A stretch of DNA of 64,000 nt from the NCBI GenBank assembly GCA_016703325.1, contig JADJCH010000007.1:124001-188000 (forward strand), written 5' to 3'. The notes beneath the pieces were generated by a model. It made no database searches. It worked only from the letters and a program-made list of their open reading frames with translations, and was not told the origin of the DNA. The DNA comes from Burkholderiales bacterium (GTDB lineage Bacteria > Pseudomonadota > Gammaproteobacteria > Burkholderiales > Burkholderiaceae_C). Both the position numbers and the translations under genes were made by a program. Position 1 is the first letter of the stretch, and every line of letters begins with the position of its first letter. This document shows, piece after piece, positions 18,513-27,926 of the stretch.

Positions 18513-19523
18513 ATGAAGAACCTGCAAGAGGCCACCGAGCGCATCTGCGAACTCAAGGGGAGCCAAGTTGCACTCGATGCCCTGGTGCCGGCCGTCATCG
18601 AGACCCTTTCAGCGTCGACGCGCACCCAGCTGGTGGCGTCGTTCGATGCCCATGCCGAAGCGGCGCGCACGGCCATGCTGCATGCCGATATTTCGGATGT
18701 CGTCCTGGCCTCGTTCGAGCGGGACGTGGCTCGCAATCGAGCACTGCTTCTGGGCCGCACGCCGCCAGACCATCTCAAAACGCCGTCCCCGGTCGATGCT
18801 TTGCTGTTGACGACAACACGCATCACCACCTTCTCCGGGGCGAAAGTATTGACCAGCGCCAGTGGCTTCTTCTTCCGCCGTGGTGATCGATTGTTCCTTG
18901 TCAGCAACCGTCATGTGTTTGCCGACACCCAGGCCAACCACTTCCCCAACCGCATCGAAATCGGGGTCCATACCGACACGCAGGACCTGACACAACACAC
19001 CGTGGTCTCGCTCTGGCTCTACCAGGATGGACTTGGGCAGTGGCGCGAAGCCACCGACAGCGGCGGCGCTGTGGATGTCGCTGCGATCGAGATCCCGAAG
19101 GAGGCACTGCCCGGAAATGCCGTTTTGCAGGCTTTCGACGAGACCGATCTCGAAGAACGGGAAGAACGGATCGCCATTGGCGACCCGCTCACCATCGCCG
19201 GCTTTCCACTCGGCTTTCACGACACGATCCACCACCTGGCGGTGGCGCGCAGCGCCACGATCGCCTCAGCCTATGGCGTGCGCTTTCAGCAGCAGGGTTG
19301 CTTCCTGACCGACGCACGCACGCACCGGGGCAGCAGCGGCTCACCTGTCGTGCGGCGACGCACCCATGAAGACGGTTCCGCACCGTCGCCCCACTGGCAA
19401 TTGCTGGGGGTGCATTCAACACGCATGGACATGCGCACCCGCGATCAGACCCTGGATGAATCCCTGGGGCTGAACTGCGCCTGGTACGCCGATGTGCTGC
19501 CGACACTCACGGAAGAAGACTGA
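18513..19523 (+). CDS. trypsin-like serine protease without export signal
   Basis: A 336-residue protein with an N-terminal helical region (residues 1-80) and a trypsin-fold domain. The triad is visible: His134 in SNRHVF, Asp188 in GAVDVAAIEI, and Ser275 in RGSSGSPVV. There is no signal peptide or membrane helix, so it should act in the cytoplasm, unlike the periplasmic DegP family, and no PDZ domain is present. Start at MKNLQEATER sits 9 bases after AAGGA. It stands alone after the cold-shock terminator. Substrate is unknown; a stress or immunity role for such cytosolic trypsin-like proteins is only a hypothesis here. Confidence 0.8.
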   Translation: MKNLQEATERICELKGSQVALDALVPAVIETLSASTRTQLVASFDAHAEAARTAMLHADISDVVLASFERDVARNRALLLGRTPPDHLKTPSPVDALLLTTTRITTFSGAKVLTSASGFFFRRGDRLFLVSNRHVFADTQANHFPNRIEIGVHTDTQDLTQHTVVSLWLYQDGLGQWREATDSGGAVDVAAIEIPKEALPGNAVLQAFDETDLEEREERIAIGDPLTIAGFPLGFHDTIHHLAVARSATIASAYGVRFQQQGCFLTDARTHRGSSGSPVVRRRTHEDGSAPSPHWQLLGVHSTRMDMRTRDQTLDESLGLNCAWYADVLPTLTEED

Positions 19524-19759
19524 CCCGGCCTTGGCGGCCGCAGGCCCGGGATCGGATGCTGTGGACGTCGTCCAGGCGGTGTTGTCCGCAGCATGGATGA
19601 AGCCTCCCTGAACATCGAATAGCCGGGGCTGAGCCCGAGCCGTGAGACTTTGCCGATCGGGCTCCGGGGTGTCACCCCTGATTTCGCGGGGGCGGCCCCA
19701 ACATCGGCAGGACAATCGCATCGCCGCAACCTGCCGTCCCTCGACGGACCAATGCCCCG

Positions 19760-21808
19760 ATGCCCCCCCGCCGGATCCAGCCTGCCCGCCTCGCCTTCGA
19801 CGAGCGGGGCCTGCCCCATGCGCCCGACTTCGGCGATGTTTACCACAGCGATGCCGGGGCGCTGGCGCAGGCGCGGCAGGTGTTCCTGGGCGGCAACGGG
19901 CTGCCGCAGCGCTGGGCGGAGCGGCAGCGTTTTGTGGTGCTGGAGACGGGCTTCGGCCTGGGGCACAACTTCCTGGCCACCTGGATGGCCTGGCGCGCCG
20001 ACCCGCAGCGTTGCGAGCGGCTGGTCTACCTGGCGGTGGAGAAACACCCGCTGACGCCAGCCGACCTGGCGGCGGTGCACCAGCGCGGTGAGGCGGCCGA
20101 CGCCTGCCCGGAGCTGGCTGCGCAGCTGCGTGCCGCCTGGCCGCCGGCCTCGCCGGACTGGCATGCGCTGGACTTCGAGGACGGCCGGGTGCAGTTGCGC
20201 CTGGGCCTGGGCGATGCCACCGAGCGGCTGCGGGGCCTTCAGGCCGACGTGGACGCCATCTTCCTGGACGGCTTTGCGCCCGCAAAGAACGGCGAGATGT
20301 GGACGGCGGAGCTGTTCCAGCGCCTCGGCCGCCTGGCCGCCCCCGGTTGCACCGCCGCCACCTGGAGCGTCGCCCGCGCGGTGCACGACGGCTTGGCGGC
20401 GGCCGGATTCCGGGTGGACACCGCACCCGGTTTTGCGTCCAAACGGGACAGGACGGTGGCGCAGTTCGAACCCCGTTTTCGCCCGCTACGACCGGCGGCG
20501 TTGCGCCCGCTGGCGCCGGAGCCGGAGCCCGGACAACGAGAGGCGCTGGTGGTCGGCGCCGGCCTGGCGGGCTGTGCTGCGGCCTGGGCGCTGGCCCGGC
20601 AGGGCTGGCGCTGCCAGGTGATCGATGAACGCGAGGCGCCGGCGCAGGCCACCTCCGGCAACGCTGGCGGGTTGATGCACCCGATCTTCAATGCACCCGA
20701 CAGCCTGCACGCCCGCTGGTTCCGCGCTGCCGCGCTGCGCACCGCCGCACTGGCCCGCCCGGCGATCGCCAGCGCTTGGGTGGCGGGCCGACTGGAGGGT
20801 TTCCTGCGGCTGGAAGGTCGGCTGGATGAGACCCGGGCGCAGCAGCGGCTCGACGAGGTGGGCCTGCCGCCGGAATTGGTGCGCTGGATGGGGCTGGAGG
20901 AGGCCCGCGCCACCGTCGGCCTGCCGCTGGAACAAGGCGGCTGGTGGTTCGGCTCCGGCGGCTGGCTGTCCCCACAGGATTGGAGTCGCTGGCTGATGGC
21001 CGAGGCGAGCCGGCTGGCCGGCAGCGCCTTCCTGGGCGGGCGACGTGTGGAGCGCATCGAGCGTGTAACTGCGGACGCTGCACAGGGTCACCCCACCGCC
21101 CGGTGGCAGGTGCTGGACGCCACCGGTGCGCCGATTGCCCAGGCTCCGGTGCTGGTGCTGGCCAACGCGCTTGACCTGCCGCGCCTGCTGCCGGCTGACG
21201 GGCCTCGGCCCCGGCTGGGCGCCGTGCGGGGGCAGACCACCGTCCTGCCGACAGAGTCGACCGCACTCACACCGCGGCATGCACTGTCCGGCGCGGGCTA
21301 CGCCCTGGGCCTGCCGGACGGCCGGCAGCTGTGCGGTGCCACCGGCCAGCACGACGATGTCGAAGGCCAGGTGCGCCGCAGTGACCACGCCGCCAACCTG
21401 CGCCGGGCCGCCGCCCTGGGCCTGTTCGACGAAGCCGGGCGACAGGCCGTTGCAGCGCTGGCCGCGGATGAAGAACCCTTCGCCGCGCTGGGTGTCGATC
21501 CCGGGCCGCTCGGCGGCCGCTGCGGCTGGCGCGCGACCACCGCGGACCGGCTGCCGCTGGTGGGGCCGCTGCCAGATCTGCAGGCCGTGGCGCGATCCCG
21601 CGCAGCCGGTGCCCGGCTGGACAGCCCGCGCCAGTGGCCACGGCAGCACGACACCGACGGTGGCCTGTACCTGTGCACCGGCCTGGGCTCGCGCGGGCTG
21701 ACCAGCGCGGCGCTGGCCGGCGAACTGCTGGCGGCCTGGATCACCGGCGCGCCTTTCCCGGTGGAGGCGGAGCTGCGTGACGCGCTGGACCCGGCGCGGC
21801 AGACCTGA
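19760..21808 (+). CDS. mnmC: bifunctional tRNA 5-methylaminomethyl-2-thiouridine biosynthesis protein MnmC
   Basis: A 682-residue fusion. The N-terminal methyltransferase (residues 1-240, with ETGFGLGHNFLATW and DAIFLDGFAPAKNGEMW) makes mnm5 from nm5; the C-terminal FAD oxidase (from about residue 260, VVGAGLAGCAAAWALA) removes the carboxymethyl group from cmnm5s2U34. Length matches the E. coli enzyme. It completes wobble-uridine modification of tRNAs for Lys, Glu and Gln; tRNA-Lys genes occur later in the window. Its last 9 codons fall in the first unit of a triple 30-bp repeat. Confidence 0.94.
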   Translation: MPPRRIQPARLAFDERGLPHAPDFGDVYHSDAGALAQARQVFLGGNGLPQRWAERQRFVVLETGFGLGHNFLATWMAWRADPQRCERLVYLAVEKHPLTPADLAAVHQRGEAADACPELAAQLRAAWPPASPDWHALDFEDGRVQLRLGLGDATERLRGLQADVDAIFLDGFAPAKNGEMWTAELFQRLGRLAAPGCTAATWSVARAVHDGLAAAGFRVDTAPGFASKRDRTVAQFEPRFRPLRPAALRPLAPEPEPGQREALVVGAGLAGCAAAWALARQGWRCQVIDEREAPAQATSGNAGGLMHPIFNAPDSLHARWFRAAALRTAALARPAIASAWVAGRLEGFLRLEGRLDETRAQQRLDEVGLPPELVRWMGLEEARATVGLPLEQGGWWFGSGGWLSPQDWSRWLMAEASRLAGSAFLGGRRVERIERVTADAAQGHPTARWQVLDATGAPIAQAPVLVLANALDLPRLLPADGPRPRLGAVRGQTTVLPTESTALTPRHALSGAGYALGLPDGRQLCGATGQHDDVEGQVRRSDHAANLRRAAALGLFDEAGRQAVAALAADEEPFAALGVDPGPLGGRCGWRATTADRLPLVGPLPDLQAVARSRAAGARLDSPRQWPRQHDTDGGLYLCTGLGSRGLTSAALAGELLAAWITGAPFPVEAELRDALDPARQT

Positions 21809-21870
21809 TCAGCGCTGGACCCGGCGCGGCAGGCCTGATCAGCGCTGGACCCGGCGCGGCAGGCCTGATC
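21781..21870. repeat. three tandem 30-bp repeats at convergent gene ends
   Basis: Three head-to-tail copies of a 30-base unit (21781-21810, 21811-21840, 21841-21870; core GCGCTGGACCCGGCGCGGCA then a GCCTGATCA-type end). Copies 2 and 3 are identical; copy 1 differs by two bases. Copy 1 encodes the MnmC C-terminus with its stop; the TGATCA in each unit gives stops on both strands. The convergent MFS gene ends at the last copy. Confidence 0.95.
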
Positions 21871-23269
21871 AGCCCTGCACCGCTTGCGGCCGCCAGCGCC
21901 AGGCCAGCGGCAGCCCCACCAGCAGCAGCACGGCGGTCATGCCACGGAACAGCAGTGTGGGCCCGACGGCAGCGCCGATCAGGCCGAAGGCCATCGGCAG
22001 CAGCGTGCTGGAGCTGTTGATCACCGCCGAGCGCAGCGCAATGGCCTCTCCCTGCCGGTCTGGCGGGGCGCAGTGGTGCAGCGCGGTCATGATCATCGGC
22101 TGCACCGCCCCCAGCGCCAGGCCCAGGGTCAGGGCACACAGGCTCATCTGCCAGGCCGTCTGCATGGCCGGATAGACGGCAAATACCGCCGCGGCCACCG
22201 CCATGGTGCCGGCCAGCACCCAGCGCTCCTGCAGGTGCTGCGCCACCAGCGGGATGAGCAGCCGCACCCCCGCCACCGACAGCGCGAACAGGCCGAGCAC
22301 GCCACCGATGGCGCTGGCGCTCAGACCGCGTTCATGCCCCAGCAGCGGCACCAGGAAGGCGTGCAGATCCCAGCTGGTGGAGAAGAACCAGTTCAGCAGC
22401 AGCAGCGACGCCAGGCCGGGCAGGCGCAGCAGGTCCATGACGGAACGCGGACGGGCGGCGGCGGCCCCCTGTGGGGCGGGCAGCGTCGTTGCCGCTGCCG
22501 TGGCGGCCGATGGCGAAGGGGGCGGTTCCGGGGCCGCCACGCGCCGGGAAGGATCGTCCGGCGGCACCCGCCGCGCCCCGTAGGCGGCCCCCAGTGGCAG
22601 CAGGCCGATCAATGCAAAGCAGGCGGCAAAGCCCAGGCCGTCGATCAGCAACCCGGCCAGTGCCGGCCCAATCACATTGCCCAGTGCAGGGGCCAGGCCC
22701 AGCCAGCTGAAGATGCGGCGGAGCTCGCCGGAGCGGCCCTGGGCCGAGCCATCGCAGCCCTCGACCAGCCGGCCGGCACTGCGCTGCATGGCGATCAGGC
22801 CGACATTGCCGGAGGTCCCCGCCAGTGTGGCGGTCAGCACCAGCAGCGGCCACTGCCACAGCGCCGCCAACGGCCCGCCCTGCTGGTGGATGGCCACTGT
22901 CGGCACGGCGCACAGGCCGGCCAGCAGCCCCATCACCACCGCGGCGCGCATCGGCCGGTGGTAACCGCGCCGGTCCACCCAACGCCCGGCCGGCACCACC
23001 AGGAACACCGGGGCGGCGGCGAACAGGCCCAGCAGCAGGCCGGCAGCGGCCTCCGCACTCCACCAGGGGGTCGGCCCCTGGCGCAGCATCATCAGCGGCG
23101 CGGCCAGACGCAGCCCGGCCATGGCCGAGTGCAGGCAGATCTGCACCCCCACCAGCACCAACAGCAAAGGCGCGGTCGCCCGGGCGGGCGCTGCGCCTGA
23201 AGCAGGCTGCCGCTGTTGCTGCGGCGGTTCGCTCACCGGCGCCCTCCCCGGTCTGCAGGAGGGATACAC
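21869..23269 (-). CDS. MFS transporter
   Basis: A 466-residue membrane protein with about 12 hydrophobic helices in two groups of six, split by a long hydrophilic Ala/Pro-rich loop (around residues 235-275). The motif between helices 2 and 3, GRWVDRRGYHRPMR, is the major facilitator signature. Substrate is not evident. It is convergent with mnmC and ends inside the 30-bp repeats. Start at 23269 is the longest choice; a GTG 12 codons in (VSEPPQQQ) is also possible because the first residues are not family-like. Confidence 0.85.
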   Translation of the reverse strand: MYPSCRPGRAPVSEPPQQQRQPASGAAPARATAPLLLVLVGVQICLHSAMAGLRLAAPLMMLRQGPTPWWSAEAAAGLLLGLFAAAPVFLVVPAGRWVDRRGYHRPMRAAVVMGLLAGLCAVPTVAIHQQGGPLAALWQWPLLVLTATLAGTSGNVGLIAMQRSAGRLVEGCDGSAQGRSGELRRIFSWLGLAPALGNVIGPALAGLLIDGLGFAACFALIGLLPLGAAYGARRVPPDDPSRRVAAPEPPPSPSAATAAATTLPAPQGAAAARPRSVMDLLRLPGLASLLLLNWFFSTSWDLHAFLVPLLGHERGLSASAIGGVLGLFALSVAGVRLLIPLVAQHLQERWVLAGTMAVAAAVFAVYPAMQTAWQMSLCALTLGLALGAVQPMIMTALHHCAPPDRQGEAIALRSAVINSSSTLLPMAFGLIGAAVGPTLLFRGMTAVLLLVGLPLAWRWRPQAVQG

Positions 23270-23282
23270 CGCTCAGGGGGAC

Positions 23283-24218
23283 TCAGCCGTCGGCGTTGAT
23301 GCGCTGGATCAGCGTGCGCAGCACCGCATCGGCCTGGTCGTTGGCCACCTGGCAGGTGCCGGCGGCTTCGTGGCCACCGCCGCCATGCTCCAGCATCAGC
23401 GCGCCCACATGGGTGCGGCTGCTGCGGTCCAGGATGGACTTGCCGGTGGCCAGCACGGTGTTCTGCTGCTTCAGGCCCCACATCACATGGATGGAGATGT
23501 TGGCCTGCGGGAACAGCGCGTAGATCATGAAGCGGTTGGTGGCCCAGATGGTCTCCTCGCCGCGCAGGTCCAGCACCACCAGGTTGCCGTGCTGCGTGCT
23601 GCAGCGCTGGATCTGCTCGCGCGCCTTGTCGGCATGCTCGAGGTAGATCTCCACCCGCTCCTTCACGTCCGGCAGGCCGAGGATGTCCTGGATACCGTGG
23701 TCGCGGCAGTAGTCGATCAGCTGCATCATCAGCGTGTAGTTGCTGATGCGGAAGTTGCGGAAGCGCCCGAGGCCGGTGCGCGCGTCCATCAGGTAGTTCA
23801 GCAGCGTCCAGCCCTGCGGCTCGAGGATGTCCTCGCGGCTGTACTGGGCAGAGTCGGCCTGGTCCACCGCGCGCATCATCTGCGGATCGACGTTCGGGAA
23901 GGTCTGGGCGCCGCCGAAGTGTTCGTACACCACCCGCGCGGCCGAAGGTGCCGCCGCGTCGATGACATGGTTGCTGCGCTCGCCCGGGTTGCGCAGCGTC
24001 TCCGACGCATGGTGGTCGAAGGCCAGGTGCGCCCCCGCCACGTAGGGCAGGTTGGTGGTGATGTCGCGGGCCGTGACCTCGATCTTGCCGTCCTGCATGT
24101 CCTTGGGGTGGACAAACAGGATGTCGTCGATCATGTCCAGCTCTTTGAGCAGCACGGCGCAGACCAGGCCATCGAAGTCGCTGCGGGTGATCAGGCGGTA
24201 CTTGGGGCTCGCATTCAT
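23283..24218 (-). CDS. DHH-family phosphoesterase
   Basis: A 311-residue protein with the N-terminal RSDFDGLVCAVLL segment (first Asp metal ligands) and the name-giving AFDHHAS, and a C-terminal DHHA1-like GGGGHEAAGTCQV. The family includes RecJ, exopolyphosphatases and NrnA/GdpP-type nucleotide phosphodiesterases; length and architecture suggest a small oligonucleotide or phosphoester hydrolase, but the substrate cannot be named. Start at MNASPKYRLI is preferred over an upstream in-frame start because the domain begins there. It is followed on the same strand by the MFS gene. Confidence 0.85.
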   Translation of the reverse strand: MNASPKYRLITRSDFDGLVCAVLLKELDMIDDILFVHPKDMQDGKIEVTARDITTNLPYVAGAHLAFDHHASETLRNPGERSNHVIDAAAPSAARVVYEHFGGAQTFPNVDPQMMRAVDQADSAQYSREDILEPQGWTLLNYLMDARTGLGRFRNFRISNYTLMMQLIDYCRDHGIQDILGLPDVKERVEIYLEHADKAREQIQRCSTQHGNLVVLDLRGEETIWATNRFMIYALFPQANISIHVMWGLKQQNTVLATGKSILDRSSRTHVGALMLEHGGGGHEAAGTCQVANDQADAVLRTLIQRINADG

Positions 24219-24321
24219 GGACGGGGCTTCCGGCGGAGGGGCTTGAGGATGACCCGGACTCTGCCAGCGCGGCAGGGCCGCCAAAGGTCGAAAAAACCGC
24301 CACAGCCAGCCCGATTCCCGC

Positions 24322-25722
24322 TCAGCTTGCGCCGTTGCCGGCCGACGGCCCTGCCAAGCCGGCCCGCTCCAGTGCCGCGGTGGTGCCGAGCAGGCCTTCG
24401 GCCGTGTGTGCCTCCAGCGCCTCCACCCCACGCAGCTGCCTGGCCATGGCGCGGGTGCGCACCTCCGCCTGCTCGATGCTGTGGCCGGCCTCCTGCAGCT
24501 TCTTGCGTGTCTTCTCGAGCACGTCTCCGAACTTGCCGAACTCGGTTTTGACCGCGCCCAGCACCGTCCAGACCTCGGAGCTGCGCTGCTCCAGCGCCAG
24601 GGTGCGAAAGCCCATCTGCAGGCTGTTGAGCATGGCCAGCAGCGTGGTCGGCCCGGCCAGGGTGACGCGGTGCTGGCGCTGCAGCGCCTCGCTCAGGCCG
24701 GGACGGCGCAGCAGCTCCGCATACAGGCCCTCGGTGGGCAGGAAGAGCACCGCAAAGTCGGTGGTGTGCGGCGGTGCCAGGTACTTGGCGGCGATGCTGC
24801 GGGCCTCGTCGCGGATGCGCTGCTCCAGCGCCTTGCCGGCGGCTTCGGCGGCTTCGCGGTCGGCGCGGTCCTGCGCATCGAGCAGGCGCTCGTAGTCCTC
24901 GCGCGGAAACTTGGCGTCCAGCGGCAGCCAGACCGGGCTGTCCCCACCGGTGGTGGAGCGGCCCGGCAGGCGGATGGCGAACTCCACCCGCTCGCTGCTG
25001 CCCGGCACCGTGGCCACGTTGACCGCGTACTGCTCCGGCGTGAACACCTGCTCCAGCAGCGCGGCCAGTTGCACCTCGCCGAACACGCCCCGGGTCTTGA
25101 CGTTGCCCAGCACGCGCTTGAGGTCGCCCACACCCTGCGCCAGCGTCTGCATCTCGCCCAGGCCGCGGTGCACCAGCTCCAGCCGCTCGGCCACCTGGCG
25201 GAAGCTCTCGCCCAGGCGGGTCTCCAGCGTGGCGTGCAGCTTCTCATCCACCGTGGCGCGCATCTGCTCCAGGCGCTTCTCGTTGTCGGCCTGCAGGCTG
25301 TGCAGCCGCTCCTCCACGCTGCCCTGCACCGCCGCCAGGCGCTGCTCAACCGCAGCGCGCAGCTCGCCCATGCGCCGGTCGTTGGACTCCGCCAGCGTGC
25401 GCCACTGCTCGTTCTGCGTGCGCGCCAAGTCGCCGGACTGGGCCAGCAGTGTGCTCTGGAGGTCCGCCAACCGGCTGCCCAGCTCCAGCCGGGTGCCGCG
25501 GGCACTCTCACCCAGCTCGCCGCGCAGGTCGCGCGACAGGCGCTCCAGCCGACCGTCCTGCGCGTCCTGCCAGCGGTCCTCCCAGGCTTCCAACAGTTCC
25601 TGCAGCTCCTGCAGCCGCGCCGCATCGCTGCCGCTGCGGGAGCGCAGCCAGAGCAGTCCCAAGAGAATCAACTGCAGCAGCGCCAACGCGCCGAGCAGCC
25701 CGAAGGCCAGGTCCAGGGTCAT
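24322..25722 (-). CDS. rmuC: DNA recombination protein RmuC
   Basis: A 466-residue protein with an N-terminal membrane helix (residues 5-26), a long coiled coil (about 30-190), and the RmuC nuclease-like domain (about 200-420: VLGNVKTRGVFGEVQLAALL in two parts, LPLDAKFPREDY, VLFLPTEGLYAEL, GPTTLLAMLNSLQMGF). RmuC limits inversions and recombination in E. coli and has a predicted PD-(D/E)XK-like core. It is a single gene on the minus strand, 103 bases upstream of the DHH gene. Confidence 0.94.
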   Translation of the reverse strand: MTLDLAFGLLGALALLQLILLGLLWLRSRSGSDAARLQELQELLEAWEDRWQDAQDGRLERLSRDLRGELGESARGTRLELGSRLADLQSTLLAQSGDLARTQNEQWRTLAESNDRRMGELRAAVEQRLAAVQGSVEERLHSLQADNEKRLEQMRATVDEKLHATLETRLGESFRQVAERLELVHRGLGEMQTLAQGVGDLKRVLGNVKTRGVFGEVQLAALLEQVFTPEQYAVNVATVPGSSERVEFAIRLPGRSTTGGDSPVWLPLDAKFPREDYERLLDAQDRADREAAEAAGKALEQRIRDEARSIAAKYLAPPHTTDFAVLFLPTEGLYAELLRRPGLSEALQRQHRVTLAGPTTLLAMLNSLQMGFRTLALEQRSSEVWTVLGAVKTEFGKFGDVLEKTRKKLQEAGHSIEQAEVRTRAMARQLRGVEALEAHTAEGLLGTTAALERAGLAGPSAGNGAS

Positions 25723-25809
25723 GAACGAATTGTGTCAGCCTGACCGCAGACCGCCGGGCGCACCACGCCGGCGCCAGCCCACTCGACCCGTTTGGGCGTC
25801 AGCGGGGCC

Positions 25810-26232
25810 TCAGGAGGACACCCGCTCGCGCAGCCAGTCCGGCATCGCTGCGGACTTCTGCTTCGGGAAGTCCACCCAGACGATCTTCGCGCCGCCGGCG
25901 GCGTCGATCTCGCCCGGGCGGTCCACCCGCTCCAGCGTCACGTAGGTGTCGAAGCTGCTGCGCCCCGGGTTGCGCACGTAGTGCCGGGCCAGCACGTCGC
26001 CCGGGTACTCCAGCTGGCGGTAGAAGTTGCAGAAGGCGTTGACGATCACCGGCCCCTCACCCTGCGGGTTGGGCAGGATGTCCAGCACGCGGAACCAGTC
26101 CAGCCGCACCATCTCCAGGTAGCGGAAGTAAACGGAGTTGTTGACGTGGCCCATCGCGTCCATGTCCCCCCAGCGGATCGGGAAGACCATCTCGTGGACC
26201 AGCTTCTTGTCGTCGGGAATGGTGAAGCGCAT
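25810..26232 (-). CDS. acyl-CoA thioesterase (4-hydroxybenzoyl-CoA thioesterase/YbgC-like hotdog family)
   Basis: A 140-residue hotdog-fold protein with WGDMDAMGHVNNSVYFRYLE, shown here as WGDMDAMGHVNN and YFRYLEMVR; the Asp in DMDAMGHVNN is the catalytic-type residue. Members hydrolyse short or aromatic acyl-CoAs. The start codon lies 5 bases after the yceH stop on the same strand, so the two are probably co-transcribed. The physiological substrate is not evident. Confidence 0.85.
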   Translation of the reverse strand: MRFTIPDDKKLVHEMVFPIRWGDMDAMGHVNNSVYFRYLEMVRLDWFRVLDILPNPQGEGPVIVNAFCNFYRQLEYPGDVLARHYVRNPGRSSFDTYVTLERVDRPGEIDAAGGAKIVWVDFPKQKSAAMPDWLRERVSS

Positions 26233-26237
26233 CGTCG

Positions 26238-26942
26238 TCAGCCTGTCGCAGAGGGGTTGGATTCGATCGAGACCCCCAGTTCGCCGGCGATGCGATGAAC
26301 CAGCGCACGCAGCTCAGCCACCTCGGCGCTGAGTTGCCGGTGTTCCGCCCGCAGCAGTGCCAGCTCTTCTGCATCCGCCGAGAACGCTGCAGCCGCCGAG
26401 CCTGCCGGCGACGCAGCAGCAGCAGCCATCGCAGCCTGCAGCAGCGCCGGATCCGGCTCCCCGCAGAGCAAATGCATCCAGCGCGCCTCGCGGGCTCCCG
26501 GCGCACGGGCCAGTTTCAGCACCTTGGGCGGGTACCGTTCGGCCAGTTCGTCCAGGAAACCTTCCACCGACGAAATGTCCGCAAAGCGGTGCAGCCGCTC
26601 GCTTTGGGCGCGCAGCTCGGCGGCGGTCTGCGGGCCGCGCAGCATCAGCGTGGCCAGCAGCGCCACCGCCTGGCTGGGCACCACCAGCACCCGGCCCAGG
26701 TTGTGTTCGTAGCGCACCACCCGGCTGCCGCTGCCCTCGAACACCAGGCTCATCGACTTCAGGCCGTCGATCGCGGTCAGCACCTGCGACTCGTCGACAT
26801 TCATCACCGGCTCGCGTGCGGTCTTCTGGTTGCAGCCGGCCACCAGCGCGTTCAGGCTGAGCGGGTAGGTGTCCGGTACGGTGGCCTGTTTTTCCACCAG
26901 CACGGCCACCACCCGCGCTTCCAGCGGCGTCAGATCCCTCAT
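26238..26942 (-). CDS. YceH family protein (DUF480)
   Basis: A 234-residue protein of the DUF480/YceH family: LTPLEARVVAVLVEKQATVPDTYPLSLNALV opens it (key pieces EARVVAVLVEK and YPLSLNALV), followed by CNQKTAREPVM and a second winged-helix repeat (VALLATLMLRGPQTAAELR). Two tandem winged-helix domains are predicted; function is unknown. The last 60 residues are Ala-rich with a short coiled coil. It sits between the SDR gene and the thioesterase on one strand. Confidence 0.9.
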   Translation of the reverse strand: MRDLTPLEARVVAVLVEKQATVPDTYPLSLNALVAGCNQKTAREPVMNVDESQVLTAIDGLKSMSLVFEGSGSRVVRYEHNLGRVLVVPSQAVALLATLMLRGPQTAAELRAQSERLHRFADISSVEGFLDELAERYPPKVLKLARAPGAREARWMHLLCGEPDPALLQAAMAAAAASPAGSAAAAFSADAEELALLRAEHRQLSAEVAELRALVHRIAGELGVSIESNPSATG

Positions 26943-26958
26943 GGCCTGGGCTCCGCCG

Positions 26959-27741
26959 TCAGATGCCGAAGCCGTCGTCGGCCTGGATCACCGCGCCGTT
27001 GATGAAGTGGCTCTCGTTGGCGCAGAGCATCAGCAGCGTGGTGTCCAGGTCCTTGGGTTGTCCCACCCGCTTGCGCGGCAGCATCTGCACCAGCTTCTGG
27101 CCGGACTCGGTCTTCCAGTGGTGGTGGTTGATCTCGGTGTCGATGTAGCCCGGGCAGATGGCGTTGACGTTGATGCCGAACTTGCCCCACTCCAGCGCCA
27201 TCGCGCGGGTCATGTGGATGACCGAGGCCTTGCTCATTGCGTACACGCCGATCTGGCTGAGCACCCGCAATCCGGCCATCGAGGCGATGTTGACGATGCG
27301 CCCGCCGGTGAAGGTGCCCGGCGCCGCGCCACGCGAACGCGCGACCATGCGCCGCCCCACTTCCTGGGCGACGAAGAAGGCGCCCCGGACGTTGGTGTCG
27401 AAGATGAAGTCGTAGTCCTGCGGCTCCACGTCCAGCAGCTTCTGCGTGGTGCTGACGCCGGAGTTGTTGACCAGGATGTCCAGGGTGCCCACTTCCGTTT
27501 CAGCGTGCGCCACCGCCGCCTGGATGCTGTTGACGTCGGTCACGTCCAGGTTGACCACGTGGGCGTCACCGCCGTGGCCTTCGATGTCCGCGCGCAGCTC
27601 CTTGAGCCGGTCGGTGCGGCGTCCCGCCAGCACCACCGCCGCCCCGGCCTGGGCCAGCGTGCGCGCAAACTGCGCCCCCAGTCCGCTGGAAGCGCCGGTG
27701 ACCAGGGCCACACGGCCGGAAAGATCGATTGCATAGCTCAT
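26959..27741 (-). CDS. SDR family oxidoreductase
   Basis: A 260-residue classical short-chain dehydrogenase. TGASSGLGAQFA (cofactor), NNSG (here NNSGVS), catalytic Ser in IASMAG, and YAMSK (Tyr-x-x-x-Lys) are all present. AGRRTDRLKEL after beta-strand 2 suggests NADP(H). Similar proteins are annotated as 3-oxoacyl-ACP or hydroxyacyl-CoA reductases; no specific substrate can be assigned. It is the first gene of the minus-strand run SDR-yceH-thioesterase, with 16 bases to yceH. Confidence 0.88.
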   Translation of the reverse strand: MSYAIDLSGRVALVTGASSGLGAQFARTLAQAGAAVVLAGRRTDRLKELRADIEGHGGDAHVVNLDVTDVNSIQAAVAHAETEVGTLDILVNNSGVSTTQKLLDVEPQDYDFIFDTNVRGAFFVAQEVGRRMVARSRGAAPGTFTGGRIVNIASMAGLRVLSQIGVYAMSKASVIHMTRAMALEWGKFGINVNAICPGYIDTEINHHHWKTESGQKLVQMLPRKRVGQPKDLDTTLLMLCANESHFINGAVIQADDGFGI

Positions 27742-27926
27742 GACGGGTCCCGCTCCTCGTTGGGCTTCATCCGGATCCGGCTGCCGAAGGGCAGCGGATC
27801 AATGAAATCGACGATAGCACGAGCGCCCAGGCTGGCCGGACCGCCTGCGTCAAGCCGCGTTGCGATCCATTCCGACCCGGCACGGTTCGGTTCGGCCCGG
27901 CAGTTCAGGGCGGTGGCGAGCCTGCC

